Assembly (NCBI GenBank): GCA_934647165.1
Contig: CAKUFA010000014.1
Coordinates: 1 to 54,139, forward strand
Direction: 5' to 3'
Length of the DNA: 54,139 bases
Source of the DNA: an uncultured Clostridia bacterium
GTDB lineage: Bacteria; Bacillota; Clostridia; Christensenellales; Aristaeellaceae
Below, piece after piece: positions 1 to 8,391 of the stretch. Positions within the stretch are counted from its first letter, which is position 1; each line of letters opens with the position of its first letter. Below the pieces are notes generated by a model. It ran no database searches, was not told where the DNA came from, and saw only the letters and a program-made list of their open reading frames with translations. The position numbers were made by a program, and so were the translations under genes.

Positions 1-3000
1 GCGCCGTTCCGTCATAGACCTTGTCGTCTGTCGCGCTTGTCAGCGTCACGCTGCGTTTGCTGATCTTAAGCGTTCCGGAGTAGGTCGCCGTGACAATGTA
101 GCGGTTCGTCGCGTCCACCGCCACCAGCGGCATGTCAAAGTCCACATCCGTCTCGCCTGCATCGATGCGTGCCGCGCTGGCTTCAACACCCGGGAAGGTC
201 AACTCTTCCTGTGCGCCTGCAGTCACCTTGTAGCCGGACACAGTCTTTTCCGTTCCGTCGTACTTTGTTTCGTCGCTGTTGGCCGTCAATGTAACGTTCT
301 TGTAGTAGTAGAAAATAATTTCATTGGTTCCTGTAGTGATGGTGATGCTCTTGGCGTCCGTGGAAACCGGCGTGTAGCCGCTCACAGTCGCGGGCGACTC
401 CGTCACACGGGCATTGTACACCTGGGCGCTCACCGTTTTGCTGTTGGCAACAGGCGTCTGAGTTCCATTCCAGTAGTAGTAAACGGTGTAGCTCAGGTCG
501 CCGCGTTTGGTGTATACAACCGTTTTCTCCACATTGGAGGCAGGCATGGTACCAGCTACCTTAAGCTTATTCGCCACGTAGCCGTCAATCCTGGGGGATG
601 TTACGATGTACGGGTCGCCGCACGTCACTGTGTCCTTGTAGTCAGGCTTTGCTTCGCTGCCATCGTCATACAGGTAGTGTACCGTTAGTTCGAACTCATT
701 CTTCACGTAGTACACACGGATGACGTTGGCTGCCACATCTGCGCTGATGGTCAGGGGAAGGTTTTCTTCCCTGTCCAGCTTGTAGCCTTCGGGGCACTTG
801 TTCGGGTAGGTTGTAATGACATCGTTATAGGCTGCCGTGCCGTTCTCCGTTGCATCGCGCATCAGTTCGCCATCTTTGTAGTACTCCACCGTGTAGGCAA
901 AGCTGTCCTTCACGTAGTACACACGGATGACGTTGGCCGCCGCATCTGCGCTGATGGTCAGAGGGAGGTTTTCTTCCCTGTCCAGCTTGTAGCCTTCGGG
1001 GCATTTGTTTGTATAGGTTGTAATTTCAGCCTCGTATTCGGCAGAAGCGTTCTCGGTCGCGCTCTCGTTCTTCGCACCGTCGTAGTAGTATTCCACCGTA
1101 TAGCTGAAGCTGCCCCGCTCCCAAATGGCATACAGGTCATTGCTGCTGCTGTTATCCACGCGGATGCTCACGCCGGGCTGGAACGTCGCGGCGCCATTCG
1201 CGCTCTCGCTCCATCCCTTGAAAACATAGCCCGTGCGGCTTGCAAAGCCCGCGCCATCCAACGACAGCACCTGTACCGTACCGTTGTTCACGCTCTGCAC
1301 CGTTTGGGTTGCGCCGGTGTAGTTGTCGTGATAAGTCAGCGTTGTGCCGGTGGGCTTTTCGCCGAAAATGGCATACAGCGTCACATCACCATTGGCGATT
1401 TTCACCTTGTCGCCGGGCTGATACATTGTGCCGGTGCCATCCGCCGCCGTGTTCCAGCCTTTGAACACCTTGCCGGACGGCGCAACGATTCCGTTCTTCA
1501 CATCGGCAAAGCTGCCTGCGGCATAAGCGCGCTCATCCACGGGCGCTGCGCCTGCGCCGCCGTTGGCTTCATAAACCACGCTGTATTTGTTCTTGTTGAT
1601 ATAGTAGGGATACAGTTCAATATTGTTGTAGATCCTGGTATTGAAGTTGAACGGAACAAACTGTTCGCCAACCTTGATTGCCCAGCCGACAAATTCCCAT
1701 TCGTTGATGCTGTCAGGCTCGGTCGGATTCGGCATCTGCGTTTGGTCAATCGTCTCGCCATAGGTAATGGTCAGCGTTTTGCCGTTCTCGCCTTCCATGG
1801 TCACATAGGCAACGCCGCTCACCGTGGGCGGAGCCCACTTGGCATACACAATGATGTCTTCCGCCGGCATGGTTTTGCCGCTGAAGTCCATGGCCTGCGT
1901 GCCTGCCGGATCCTTGTACCATCCCTTGAAGATGTACTCAGCCGGGATGCCCGCCGGATGACTGGGCGTATAGCTGCCCGCAGCAGAAATGTCCGCTTCA
2001 TACTTGTACGTCGCCGTGTTCTCTTCACTGCCGCCATTGTAATAGCGCACATTGTAACTGTTGCGGCTGTAGTAGAACTTCGCGTTTCTATAGCGATCTC
2101 CAACCTGAGTACCCATCTTGGAAATCAGCGTGAAGCCCTTGATGGCATAACGATCCTCTTCACCAACCGTGTAACTGGCCGTGCCATTCGTCGTGTCCGT
2201 GTGGTGCACGATGAACCACCGGCCGCTCACCTGAATCGCCCCACTCTGGCTGCTGCTCAGCGCCTCGCCATAGTAGGTAGCCGTGTTTGCTCGGCCGTCG
2301 TTGCCCACAGCTGTCAGGGTTGCATCGCCCATGGCCATGGTGCTCTGATAGGCAATGTATCTGCCATTGCTCAGCTTCCAGTTTGCATCACCGTTGTAGG
2401 ATGGCCATTCAGAAGCGGCAATATCCGCCCCCCATTTCTTGGTGATGGTTTTGTACGTAGACCTCCTATTCTTGAACGTCATGGTATAGCTCTTGCGCGT
2501 ATAATACACGTTCACAATGGTGGAACCGTCGCCTGCAATCACCTGCTGATCGATTGTCTGGGCAGTGAATACCGTATCAGAGGTGCTGTTGCCCCAAATG
2601 TCCACGCCGGAGGTTTTTTCCGTCTTTCCGCTGGCTTTGGTCATTTCGCCGGTGGTGCCGGTCAGCTCCTGCGCGGAACCGAAGGAGTATCCGTCGTCAT
2701 TGGCGTTTTCATACCAGTGAATCACGGTATACTTCGTGTCCGCCCGTGCCGTCCACTTTGCCGTCAGCGTCACACTCGCCGTCAGCTCTCCGCCGAAAGC
2801 AAACGCATCCGCTCCGTTGTACCAGCCCGCAAAGTTGTAGCCCAGGCGAGTAGGTGCCTCGGGCATTACCGTCGCTGTATTGGGCTGCACAAACTCCGGC
2901 TCGATGTAGCTGCCGTTGTTGCTGTCAAACACAATCCAGTGGCCTTTTTCCACCTTGGGATACAGCGTCACGTTGGCGTTTTCCAGCGTCACGCTGGTCA

Positions 3001-3523
3001 CCTTCTGGGTCAGCGCGCTGTCCAGATACCAACCGGTAATGCTTTCATCTGCGCCCACAGGGAAGGTCGCGTCCGCTGCGATTTCATCACCGCCGACGCC
3101 TTCGCGGGTGGTCACCACGCGGTCGTTCTGGTCAACAAAGAACACGTAATGCACTTCCTGCATCCGCGCCGTGAGGGTCACCGTTTGGTTCTGCGTAATG
3201 CCGCTCTGCACGCCAAAGGCGGTGAAATGGTTCTCACCGTCAAACCAGCCCATGAAGCGGTAACCTTCCCGCTCAGGAGACTTGGGCGCATACAGCGTAT
3301 CGCCGTTTTTCACAATCTGCGTGCCGAGGTCTTCCCCGTCCGCACCTTTGAAGACATAGGTCATAACCGCTGTCTCGTCCGGCAGGATGGACATCAGCCG
3401 CGCGCCGGGCTGCACCGAGCGGCTCACATCAATGATCTCCGCCAGTGCGCTCAGCGGCAGGCAGGTGGTGACCATCAGGATCGCCATCAGCAGTGCAACT
3501 GCTTTCCGCAAGCTATCTTTCAT
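1..3523 (-). CDS. Secreted giant B-repeat (Listeria-Bacteroides repeat) surface protein, C-terminus outside the window
   Basis: The reading frame is open from an ATG at 3523 to the left edge, giving at least 1174 residues; the C-terminus, including any anchor, is not visible. A GGAGG site lies 7-8 bases before the ATG. Residues 1-28 form a signal peptide ending LSALA. The mature part is a chain of InlB-type B-repeat / Flg_new modules, recognisable by cores such as FMGWFDG, FAGWYNG, FKGWYKD, FKGWNTAADGTG and FKGWSESANG, each followed by a strand ending in LYA or LTAKW. Next come two nearly identical 69-residue MucBP-like units containing EGYKLDREENLPLTISAD, then modules with KYDGT motifs resembling YDG/MBG repeats. 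Proteins of this build are usually adhesins or wall-associated structural proteins. It follows the 3557-4273 gene by 33 bases and is probably co-transcribed. The function is inferred from architecture only. Confidence 0.88.
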   Translation of the reverse strand, partial: MKDSLRKAVALLMAILMVTTCLPLSALAEIIDVSRSVQPGARLMSILPDETAVMTYVFKGADGEDLGTQIVKNGDTLYAPKSPEREGYRFMGWFDGENHFTAFGVQSGITQNQTVTLTARMQEVHYVFFVDQNDRVVTTREGVGGDEIAADATFPVGADESITGWYLDSALTQKVTSVTLENANVTLYPKVEKGHWIVFDSNNGSYIEPEFVQPNTATVMPEAPTRLGYNFAGWYNGADAFAFGGELTASVTLTAKWTARADTKYTVIHWYENANDDGYSFGSAQELTGTTGEMTKASGKTEKTSGVDIWGNSTSDTVFTAQTIDQQVIAGDGSTIVNVYYTRKSYTMTFKNRRSTYKTITKKWGADIAASEWPSYNGDANWKLSNGRYIAYQSTMAMGDATLTAVGNDGRANTATYYGEALSSSQSGAIQVSGRWFIVHHTDTTNGTASYTVGEEDRYAIKGFTLISKMGTQVGDRYRNAKFYYSRNSYNVRYYNGGSEENTATYKYEADISAAGSYTPSHPAGIPAEYIFKGWYKDPAGTQAMDFSGKTMPAEDIIVYAKWAPPTVSGVAYVTMEGENGKTLTITYGETIDQTQMPNPTEPDSINEWEFVGWAIKVGEQFVPFNFNTRIYNNIELYPYYINKNKYSVVYEANGGAGAAPVDERAYAAGSFADVKNGIVAPSGKVFKGWNTAADGTGTMYQPGDKVKIANGDVTLYAIFGEKPTGTTLTYHDNYTGATQTVQSVNNGTVQVLSLDGAGFASRTGYVFKGWSESANGAATFQPGVSIRVDNSSSNDLYAIWERGSFSYTVEYYYDGAKNESATENASAEYEAEITTYTNKCPEGYKLDREENLPLTISADAAANVIRVYYVKDSFAYTVEYYKDGELMRDATENGTAAYNDVITTYPNKCPEGYKLDREENLPLTISADVAANVIRVYYVKNEFELTVHYLYDDGSEAKPDYKDTVTCGDPYIVTSPRIDGYVANKLKVAGTMPASNVEKTVVYTKRGDLSYTVYYYWNGTQTPVANSKTVSAQVYNARVTESPATVSGYTPVSTDAKSITITTGTNEIIFYYYKNVTLTANSDETKYDGTEKTVSGYKVTAGAQEELTFPGVEASAARIDAGETDVDFDMPLVAVDATNRYIVTATYSGTLKISKRSVTLTSATDDKVYDGTA
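701..1114 (-). repeat. In-frame tandem repeat, two 207-bp units
   Basis: Two adjacent 207-bp units (701-907 and 908-1114) inside the giant surface gene code for two 69-residue modules. The first roughly 110 bases of each unit are almost identical and the remainder diverges. This suggests a recent partial duplication or gene conversion between modules. The length keeps the reading frame. Confidence 0.85.
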
Positions 3524-3556
3524 GGTTTTGTCCTCCATTCAAGTGATGGTCCCAAT

Positions 3557-4273
3557 TTACTGAACCTCGGCGATGGTCACAGCCACACGCCAGTAGTCCA
3601 GATAGTTTTCTTCGGTCATCTGCACCGACAGGCGGCTGCCCGCTCCGCCGGGCACATCCGCCCAGCTGGCATTGTCAGCGCTGCGCTGCCACTGAATCCG
3701 GCAATCGGCGTCGCCGTAACCGTTGAGCACAGCCGTCATTGTCACCGTGCCGCCAAACGCGGGCTCCTGTCCGTTCCAGGAGACATAGATGTCAATGCTG
3801 CGGTTCGGATCCAGCTCATCATGGATGGTGGTCATCTTGTCCGATCCGGCAGGGGCGGTTTCCTTCACCATCGGATTGCCGTTTTCGTCCAGCACCAGGT
3901 TGCCGTTTTCATCTTTTTCAAAGGCAACCGGCACTTCCTCGCCTTCACCGAGCACAGCCTCCGGGTTGCCGTTTTCATCCAGCACCAGGTTGCCGTTTTC
4001 GTCCCGCTTCCATTCAATGGCGTCGGAGTAGGCCGCCTCTTCCTCGTATGTCAGTTTCGGAACCGGCGTGGCCGAGGGCTCCTGCGTCTTTTCAGGGGCA
4101 TCCGCATTCGGTGCAGGCGCAGCCGTCGCTTCAATCACTTCAGCCGTTTCAACCACCCTCGGCATCAGGCGAAGCGTGAACGTTGCCGATGTTTCACCAG
4201 CCAGCGCCGTGCCTGTTGCCAGCAGCGCCGCCGTCAGGATGGATACCGCTGCTTTCTTCATTTTGTCCGTCAT
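3557..4273 (-). CDS. Secreted protein with DENGN repeats and a C-terminal Ig-like domain
   Basis: The 238-residue product starts MTDKMKKAAVS and has a signal peptide ending near GTALA. An AAGGAGG site sits 7 bases before the ATG, which fixes this start over the internal MKK. A Pro/Ala/Glu-rich linker follows, then two copies of the 13-residue motif DENGNLVLDENGN. The C-terminal 75 residues form a compact domain with a VTMTAVLNGYGDADCRIQWQ core. This resembles the C-terminal domain of the neighbouring 4471-5118 protein (VGLQAVLTGYENVNYTLQWQ), so the two are probably paralogous Ig-fold proteins. It lies just upstream of the giant B-repeat gene and probably shares its transcript. I do not recognise a named family. 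Confidence 0.8.
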   Translation of the reverse strand: MTDKMKKAAVSILTAALLATGTALAGETSATFTLRLMPRVVETAEVIEATAAPAPNADAPEKTQEPSATPVPKLTYEEEAAYSDAIEWKRDENGNLVLDENGNPEAVLGEGEEVPVAFEKDENGNLVLDENGNPMVKETAPAGSDKMTTIHDELDPNRSIDIYVSWNGQEPAFGGTVTMTAVLNGYGDADCRIQWQRSADNASWADVPGGAGSRLSVQMTEENYLDYWRVAVTIAEVQ

Positions 4274-4356
4274 ATGAATGCCTCCTTAACTATGCTCTGC
4301 GTCCGGTCACATTTCCGGCTCACGGTCGTTTTCGTCTCAGTTTTTTCCAGTAAATT

Positions 4357-4385
4357 ATTATAACACGTTTTTCCATTTTTGTACA
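4357..4385 (-). promoter_or_regulatory. Putative sigma-A promoter for the 4273 operon
   Basis: Read on the minus strand, a perfect TATAAT occupies 4362-4357. A weaker TGTACA at 4385-4380 lies 17 bp upstream. It is about 85 bp before the ATG at 4273. Confidence 0.55.
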
Positions 4386-4436
4386 GTGAGCCGAATGGTG
4401 TGTTCAAAAATCCTTCATAGAATGAAGGGCACGAAA

Positions 4437-4469
4437 GCTGACCTGCTCTTAGGGCAGACCAGCTTTTTT
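4437..4469. terminator. Terminator-like hairpin after the 4471 gene
   Basis: Arms 4437-4446 and 4454-4463 pair over 10 bp on the minus-strand transcript (two G-U pairs). T6 follows on the plus strand and only a short T3 on the minus strand. It sits directly after the stop at 4471, so it probably serves that gene, although the T-tract favours the other direction. Confidence 0.5.
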
Positions 4470-4470
4470 G

Positions 4471-5118
4471 TTACAGCACCGTCACAACGACCTGCCACTG
4501 CGTACCGTCCATGCCTTCCACGGTGTTGATCCACAGCACCAGGCTGTTCGCGCCGGCAATGTTCTCCCACACCTGCGCTTTGCTGTTCCAGCGCTGCCAC
4601 TGCAAGGTGTAGTTCACATTCTCATAGCCGGTCAGCACAGCCTGCAGACCCACGCGGTCGCCCACCGTGAAAGGACCCTCGCCGATGGCATAAATCGCCA
4701 CACTGCGCTGTGCGGCAGGCTGTTCCTCCTCCGCGGTTTCTTCCGCCTCCTGGTTGACTTCATCCGCGGTTTCCGCCTTTTCCTTTTCAATCTGCGTTTC
4801 TTCCGCAGCGGCTTCTTCCGTCTCGCTTACATTGTCCTCAGCCGCAGGCTGTTCTTCTGCCGCGGGTGTTTCCACAGGTGCAGGCGTCTCTTCTGCCGCG
4901 GGTGTTTCCACAGGCGCAGGCGTCTCTTCTGCCGCAGGTGTTTCCACAGGCGCAGGCGTCTCTTCTGCCGCAGGAGCCGGCTCCGTTTCCTGCACAGAGG
5001 TAACTTCAACAGGTGTTTCCACCGCAGCCTCTGTTTCCGGTAAATCAGTGGGTGTTGCAGCTAGGGCGGCAGTGGTCATCATCGTAGCGGCCAACAACAT
5101 CGCGAAGAACTTTTTCAT
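4471..5118 (-). CDS. Secreted protein with Pro/Ala/Glu tandem repeats and a C-terminal Ig-like domain
   Basis: The product is 215 residues if started at MKKFFAMLLAAT. A GGAGG lies 8 bases before this ATG, whereas the longer frame to 5172 has no ribosome site. Residues 1-22 form a signal peptide ending ALAA. A long acidic, Pro-rich region follows with three tandem copies of EETPAPVETPAA, then a Glu/Ala-rich stretch likely to be extended. The last 70 residues form a domain similar to the end of the 3557-4273 protein. The repeat region looks like a wall-spanning stalk carrying a small Ig-like head. No named family was recognised. It has its own upstream region and a hairpin after the stop. Confidence 0.8.
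   Translation of the reverse strand: MKKFFAMLLAATMMTTAALAATPTDLPETEAAVETPVEVTSVQETEPAPAAEETPAPVETPAAEETPAPVETPAAEETPAPVETPAAEEQPAAEDNVSETEEAAAEETQIEKEKAETADEVNQEAEETAEEEQPAAQRSVAIYAIGEGPFTVGDRVGLQAVLTGYENVNYTLQWQRWNSKAQVWENIAGANSLVLWINTVEGMDGTQWQVVVTVL
4853..4960 (-). repeat. Three tandem 36-bp units coding for EETPAPVETPAA
   Basis: Units at 4853-4888, 4889-4924 and 4925-4960 are nearly identical, with a partial fourth unit after them. The 12-codon period keeps the frame, so copy number could vary by slippage without breaking the gene. Confidence 0.85.
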
Positions 5119-5192
5119 ATCAATTACCTCCATTAATCTAAGCCTTTCGGCGTACATGACACTTTGTTCCATCGAATATCTTTATTCTACTC

Positions 5193-5217
5193 CGTCAAGG
5201 TTACATGGGTAGTTACA
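5193..5217 (-). promoter_or_regulatory. TGTAAC direct repeat next to a -35-like TTGACG
   Basis: On the minus strand TGTAAC occurs twice with a 6-base spacer (5217-5200), one base before TTGACG (5198-5193), upstream of the 5118 gene. No good -10 lies at standard distance from TTGACG; TAGAAT is nearby. The layout suggests an activator-dependent promoter, possibly of the WalR type, although that consensus uses a 5-base spacer. Confidence 0.35.
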
Positions 5218-5338
5218 ATTCCGCCATTTTCCAAATTTTTTTCATTCAAATCGAAAGTTTTTTATTTTTTCCCCCTCTTTGCCCGCATCTTTTTTTGTTT
5301 CTGTTCTTGCCATGCCATTTTATCCCCATGGAAAGAAA

Positions 5339-5379
5339 AACATGCACGAAGGCTTTCTCGCTTCCGTGCACGTCATGTT
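5339..5379 (-). terminator. Intrinsic terminator downstream of the TraX-like gene
   Basis: The outer arms AACATG/CATGTT and inner arms around GCACGAAG/CTTCCGTGC form a long hairpin. On the minus strand the closing arm runs into TTTTTCTTT. It lies about 100 bp beyond the stop at 5477. The surrounding 5220-5470 stretch is AT-rich and I see no gene in it. Confidence 0.65.
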
Positions 5380-5476
5380 TCTTCCTACTTTATATAGTTT
5401 TGTTCAATTACTTATTTTTCTACAATCATCCACACAGCGTATATTTCTTTTCCGTCTTGTTTCTTCTTTTTTGTTG

Positions 5477-6211
5477 TTACATTACGGTTTCTAACAACCA
5501 TAATATAACCAAATGTGCCGGATAGATGCCATAGGCCAACCACGCCGGCATTTTCCAGCGCGACCGACATTTCCATAGCATCAGCGGTGTTGCGAGCACT
5601 GCCATGGCTTGCAAGCGAAGCCACGGTTGTACCAGTGCATTCATCACAGCCCCGCCTGGTATGCGAATCGTGCAGCCAAACAGTGTTGTCACTGTCCTTG
5701 AGCTGCTTCCCCAATACAGGCAGAACGCGATCATCACCGCAGCTATCCCGGCACGGCTGTCCCGCACCGCATAGAGCAAGATCACCAGCAATACGCCCTT
5801 CCAGCCATAGTCGCAGCTCAGCGCTTCGGCCAATATCAGCGCCAGTATAGGTCCCCACGCCTGGGACAGCCAGCGCTTTTCCCGCATCCCCCACAGCGCC
5901 AGCAGCGCCACCGCCAGCGTCAGAAAGATGTTTGGCTCCCGCCAGGTGTGCCGAAGCGCCATCATGTACAGTGGCTGCGATGCCACCCCCACCATCAGCA
6001 CGCGCAGCAAATATTTGCCCACGCTGTGTGTGTAGCACGCGCCAACCACCATGCACCATGCATACAGCGGAAACGCCAAACGGCCAATCATCCGCATTTC
6101 CGGCACATCAGGCAGTAACATCTTGCCTGCGTGGTCGCAAAACATCGCAATCAGCGCAATCACCTTCAGCATTCCTGTAGCTGTGTTTCCGGCCAGCCGT
6201 TTCTCCGCCAT
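5477..6211 (-). CDS. TraX-family multi-pass membrane protein
   Basis: The product is 244 residues from MAEKRLAGN; GGAGGGG lies upstream of this ATG. The frame extends further to 6418, but without a start signal and in non-membrane sequence. It is almost entirely hydrophobic with about eight membrane segments. The N-terminal LKVIALIAMFCDHAGKML and the following GRLAFPLYAWC match the TraX family (PF05857), named after the F-pilin acetyltransferase. Chromosomal relatives in Clostridia are widespread and are generally taken to be membrane acyltransferases of unknown substrate. It stands alone, divergent from the HdeD-like gene. No conjugation genes are nearby, so a pilin role is unlikely. Confidence 0.8.
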   Translation of the reverse strand: MAEKRLAGNTATGMLKVIALIAMFCDHAGKMLLPDVPEMRMIGRLAFPLYAWCMVVGACYTHSVGKYLLRVLMVGVASQPLYMMALRHTWREPNIFLTLAVALLALWGMREKRWLSQAWGPILALILAEALSCDYGWKGVLLVILLYAVRDSRAGIAAVMIAFCLYWGSSSRTVTTLFGCTIRIPGGAVMNALVQPWLRLQAMAVLATPLMLWKCRSRWKMPAWLAYGIYPAHLVILWLLETVM

Positions 6212-6242
6212 TGCTTCCCCTCCAAGCCTCTTTTCCGCCGCG

Positions 6243-6272
6243 ATTATAGCACATCCCCCGCATGTTTTGCAA
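6243..6272 (-). promoter_or_regulatory. Promoter of the TraX-like gene
   Basis: On the minus strand TTGCAA (6272-6267), an 18-bp spacer ending in TGC, and TATAAT (6248-6243). The TGC makes it an extended -10. It lies about 32 bp before the ATG. Confidence 0.7.
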
Positions 6273-6425
6273 TTTCCTCCGTAAACAAACCAAAGTCTCT
6301 TTTCACGTTTTTCAGAAAGAACCAACCCGTATCGTCTTCTTTGCGCTTTTGCGGAAGGCCTCTTTCTCCTTTGCAAAAATAGACCAATCCTCGTTTTTTC
6401 TTCGGACATATTCCCCAAATTGTCC

Positions 6426-6455
6426 TTACTTTCACTTCCTTTCCTGTGCTACAAT
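6426..6455 (+). promoter_or_regulatory. Putative promoter of the HdeD-like gene
   Basis: TACAAT at 6450-6455 is preceded by TGTGC (extended -10). A weak TTACTT lies 18 bp upstream at 6426-6431. The rest of the 304-bp divergent gap (6212-6515) shows no gene. Confidence 0.5.
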
Positions 6456-6515
6456 GATTATGCATCATCAGACATTTCCCACATCTGATGTACTTCATAG
6501 AAAGGTGGCTATTTC

Positions 6516-7073
6516 ATGTCCTTCAAATCCAAACGGATTCTGTTAACCATCCTTTGGGGACTTTCTGCCGCGCTGCTGGTTGCCGCAGGCTTCGGCTGCC
6601 TGTTCAACAGCAATGAAATCATGGATCTCATGGCGGATTGGATCGGCGTTGTGGTCGTGCTTTCCGGCTTGCTTCAGTTGAGCATCGCATGGCTCATGCG
6701 CACCACCATCTTCGGTGATCGGGGCTTCCTCACCAAAGGCGTTGTGGCCATTGTGGTGGGCGTATTCATCATGTGCAAATCCTTCATCGCAGGCGAAGTG
6801 CTGCGCGTGCTCATCAGCATGATGGTGCTGGTGGACGGCATCAGCCTCTTGGGCGCCGCGCTGGCCATGCGGCAGGATCACATTCCCGGCCGTGTCTGGC
6901 TGTGGATCATCGGCATCCTTGAAGCCGCGCTGGGCATTGCCGGTTTCCTTAAGCCGGAAGTGCTGAACATCGCCGTCGGTGTTGTCATTGGCCTGAGCCT
7001 GATTTACGAAGGTCTCGTTCTCCTGTACACCATGTTCCTCGGCCTGCGGTGGTTCAAGCGCCTGCAAGGCTGA
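6516..7073 (+). CDS. DUF308 / HdeD-family membrane protein
   Basis: The 185-residue protein has about six membrane segments in three pairs, the normal pattern for DUF308 (PF03729, HdeD-like). GLLQLSIAWLM and GILEAALGIAGFL are typical of the repeated helix pairs. The start follows an AAAGGTGG site. In enterobacteria HdeD is an acid-resistance membrane protein; the role of clostridial relatives is not established. It is monocistronic, ending in a strong terminator that faces the terminator of the rpsR operon. Confidence 0.85.
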   Translation: MSFKSKRILLTILWGLSAALLVAAGFGCLFNSNEIMDLMADWIGVVVVLSGLLQLSIAWLMRTTIFGDRGFLTKGVVAIVVGVFIMCKSFIAGEVLRVLISMMVLVDGISLLGAALAMRQDHIPGRVWLWIIGILEAALGIAGFLKPEVLNIAVGVVIGLSLIYEGLVLLYTMFLGLRWFKRLQG

Positions 7074-7094
7074 TGCGGCCATTTTCTTTCATGC

Positions 7095-7144
7095 AAAAGG
7101 ACGTGCGGCACAGTCTTCATTGACTTTGCTGCACGTCCTTTTTT
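7095..7144 (+). terminator. Intrinsic terminator of the HdeD-like gene
   Basis: The arms AAAAGGACGTGC and GCACGTCCTTTT form a perfect stem that runs into six Ts. Confidence 0.9.
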
Positions 7145-7145
7145 G

Positions 7146-7179
7146 CAATAAAACAGCTCCCAGCACAAGGCTGGGAGCT
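7146..7179 (-). terminator. Intrinsic terminator of the rpsF-ssb-rpsR operon
   Basis: AGCTCCCAGC (7155-7164) pairs perfectly with GCTGGGAGCT (7170-7179). On the minus strand the stem is followed by GTTTTATTG. It is 19 bp after the rpsR stop. Confidence 0.85.
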
Positions 7180-7197
7180 GTTCGCTCTGCGGATGGA

Positions 7198-7455
7198 TTA
7201 GTCCACCGTGAAGGGCAGCAGCGCGATGGCACGGGCGCGCTTAATGGCCTCGCTCAGCTGACGCTGATGCTTGGCGCAGTTGCCGGACATACGGCGGGGC
7301 AGGATCTTGCCGCGCTCGTTGATGAAACGACGCAGACGGTTGATGTCCTTGTAGTCGATGTACTCGACCTTATCCACACAGAAGCTGCACACCTTCCGGC
7401 GGGGACGACGTCCTCCGCGGGGGCGCGGCCTTCTTTCACCACGTTCTTCAGACAT
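7198..7455 (-). CDS. rpsR: 30S ribosomal protein S18
   Basis: The 85-residue product has a basic Arg-rich N-terminus and the family core YKDINRLRRFINERGKILPRR, followed by GNCAKHQRQLSEAIKRAR. VCSFC gives two close cysteines, and a third Cys (GNCAKHQ) suggests a zinc-binding form of S18. It is the last gene of the conserved rpsF-ssb-rpsR operon, 32 bases after ssb, with an AGGAGG site before the ATG. S18 binds S6 on the platform of the 30S subunit. Confidence 0.97.
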   Translation of the reverse strand: MSEERGERRPRPRGGRRPRRKVCSFCVDKVEYIDYKDINRLRRFINERGKILPRRMSGNCAKHQRQLSEAIKRARAIALLPFTVD

Positions 7456-7487
7456 TCGGATGGCCTCCTCTCACGAAAACTTAAGCG

Positions 7488-7934
7488 TTAAAACGGCAGT
7501 TCGTCGCTTTCCACAGCCGTGAAGCCCGCATTCTGCGCGGTCAAACCGGCAGGTGCGGAAGATGCGGCGGGCGCATAGGGCGCTGCGCCATCATCATTGC
7601 GGCTGGACAGGAACTCGACATCTTCAGCGCTGACTTCCAGAGACACGCGGGTCGTACCGTCGTTGGCCTGATAGGTCCGCGCGGTCAGCGGCCCGGACAC
7701 GAACACCTTGCGGCCCTTGGCCAGATACTTGGCACAGTTTTCTCCCAGCTGCCGCCATGCGGTCACGCGGAAGAACTGCGCCGTATCCTGCTGCTGTGCG
7801 CCGCCCGCATTCTGCTGGTTACGGGCGCGGCGATCGTTCACCGCAATGGTGAAGTCGCACACGGTGTAGCCATTGGGGGTGGTACGCAGTTCAGGGTCAC
7901 GGGTCAGGTTGCCGATCAGGATGATCTTGTTCAT
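7488..7934 (-). CDS. ssb: Single-stranded DNA-binding protein
   Basis: The 148-residue protein opens MNKIILIGNLTRDPELR, the canonical OB-fold start, and ends DELPF, close to the consensus acidic tail (DDDLPF) that recruits repair partners. The linker between about 110 and 140 is rich in Ala and Pro. It coats single-stranded DNA in replication and repair. It lies between rpsF and rpsR, so it is produced with the two ribosomal proteins. The start follows an AGAGGAT site. Confidence 0.97.
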   Translation of the reverse strand: MNKIILIGNLTRDPELRTTPNGYTVCDFTIAVNDRRARNQQNAGGAQQQDTAQFFRVTAWRQLGENCAKYLAKGRKVFVSGPLTARTYQANDGTTRVSLEVSAEDVEFLSSRNDDGAAPYAPAASSAPAGLTAQNAGFTAVESDELPF

Positions 7935-7955
7935 GTGCTTATCCTCTTGGTTGCC

Positions 7956-8366
7956 TTACTCGGCGTCAGCAGCAGGAGCTTCCACAGCGGGAGCAGCCTC
8001 CACGGAAGCTTCAACAGTTTCCATAGCGGCAGCCACGGGCGCGGGACGCGCGGCGCGGGGCTTCACATTGCTGCGCTTCTCCACCAGCTTCACCACCAGA
8101 TAGCGGATGACGCTGTCGTAGATCTCCAGATTACGCTCAAGCTCGCGGGGGAACTCAGCGGGCGCCTTGAAGGTCACCAGCACGTACCAGCCCTCGGTCT
8201 TGTAGTTGATGGCATACGCCAGGCGGCGCTTGCCCCAAGTCTCGTCGACCTTTTCCACCTCACCACCGTTTGCCGCGATCAGGGCGGAAACCTTTTCAAT
8301 CAGCTCTTTGCGAGCAGCTTCCTCCAGCGCGGTGTCGATGATGTAGGTCAGTTCATACCTATTCAT
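7956..8366 (-). CDS. rpsF: 30S ribosomal protein S6
   Basis: The product is 136 residues when started at MNRYELTYIID, where AGGAGGTGAAAGG precedes the ATG; the frame continues upstream without a start signal. Residues 1-95 are a normal S6 (WGKRRLAYAINYKTEGWYVL). The last 40 residues are an Ala/Glu/Val/Pro-rich tail ending in acidic residues, longer than in many S6 proteins. It is the first gene of the operon. A promoter and a leader hairpin lie upstream. Confidence 0.95.
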   Translation of the reverse strand: MNRYELTYIIDTALEEAARKELIEKVSALIAANGGEVEKVDETWGKRRLAYAINYKTEGWYVLVTFKAPAEFPRELERNLEIYDSVIRYLVVKLVEKRSNVKPRAARPAPVAAAMETVEASVEAAPAVEAPAADAE

Positions 8367-8391
8367 ACCTTTCACCTCCTCACGGACTTTG

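Noticed and set aside
1304..4363. 1019-codon plus-strand open frame
   Set aside because: It is antisense to the giant B-repeat gene and its neighbour, which have signal peptides, ribosome sites and recognisable domains. Its composition (His/Arg/Gly/Val rich) is typical of a GC-rich antisense shadow.
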